DNA from: Gracilibacteraceae bacterium
GTDB lineage: Bacteria > Bacillota > Desulfitobacteriia > Desulfitobacteriales > Syntrophobotulaceae
Assembly: GCA_031255985.1 (NCBI GenBank)
Contig: JAIRRL010000194.1
Coordinates: 1 to 14,196, forward strand
Direction: 5' to 3'
DNA length: 14,196 bases
Shown here: positions 14,131 through 14,196 of the stretch, piece by piece
How positions within the stretch are numbered: position 1 is the stretch's first letter
How the letters are laid out: every line of letters starts with the position of its first letter
Position numbers and translations under genes: made by a program
Notes under the pieces: generated by a model
The model's input: only the letters and a program-made list of their open reading frames with translations
Told to the model about the DNA's origin: nothing
Database searches by the model: none

Positions 14131-14196
14131 GCGCGTGAACGCCGCCCGCCGGCGGGGGCGGGCGAGTGTTGTTTTCCCCCGCCCGCCCGCCCACGC

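Noticed and set aside
14141..14188. GC-rich inverted repeats (CCCGCCGGCGGG and GGGCGGGCG/CGCCCGCCC) as an extra terminator or origin element
   Set aside because: They are made of simple G and C runs that pair in many registers; there is no U tract, and the window ends before any context can be judged.
1..14196. CRISPR array, transposase, integrase, tRNA or rRNA
   Set aside because: I saw no regularly spaced repeats, no mobile-element protein motifs and no cloverleaf or rRNA signature on either strand, although the AT-rich island would invite such elements.

Overview
The window looks like chromosomal DNA of a fairly GC-rich anaerobic, fermentative bacterium, most likely a Bacillota member (Negativicutes or a clostridial lineage). 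This placement is inferred from the combination of a pyruvate formate-lyase operon led by a ZTP (pfl-motif) riboswitch, a fused LutB-LutA lactate-oxidation subunit and an OFA/MCT-like MFS carrier with a MarR regulator. No rRNA or other taxonomic marker is present.

Layout, left to right. (1) Positions 2-1273 (+) hold the 3' end of a large protein resembling the C-terminus of a bacterial alpha-2-macroglobulin. It converges on, and overlaps by 25 bases, the last gene of the next operon. (2) Positions 1249-7810 (-) form one apparent operon, read right to left: a consensus promoter, a ZTP riboswitch with an intrinsic terminator, then pflB, pflA, pgk, an Mrp/NBP35 ATPase and ahcY. The gaps between genes are only 14-40 bases and no strong terminator lies between them. 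(3) About 7975-11185 is a clearly AT-rich island in GC-rich surroundings. It carries a divergent arrangement: marR-mfs on the minus strand, and on the plus strand a frameshifted small gene, a PhnB-like VOC protein and a membrane-anchored protein of unknown function. Its left edge falls inside the last codons of mfs. (4) Positions 11255-14130 (+) hold a lactate-utilisation operon: an extended -10 promoter, a perfect FadR/LldR-type palindrome, lutC, and a lutB-lutA fusion, followed by a 17-bp tandem repeat and a 15-bp hairpin terminator.

How the parts work together. PflB/PflA make acetyl-CoA and formate from pyruvate. Formate can feed 10-formyl-tetrahydrofolate synthesis, and shortage of that cofactor raises ZTP, the ligand of the leader riboswitch. 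The riboswitch may also set expression of pgk (glycolysis), mrp (Fe-S cluster delivery, needed by the radical-SAM PflA) and ahcY (methyl cycle). The lut operon oxidises L-lactate to pyruvate, the PFL substrate, so both flanking operons meet at pyruvate. The most notable findings are the ZTP riboswitch over this gene set, the GntR-type operator in front of lutC, and the AT-rich insert with a decayed gene at its centre.
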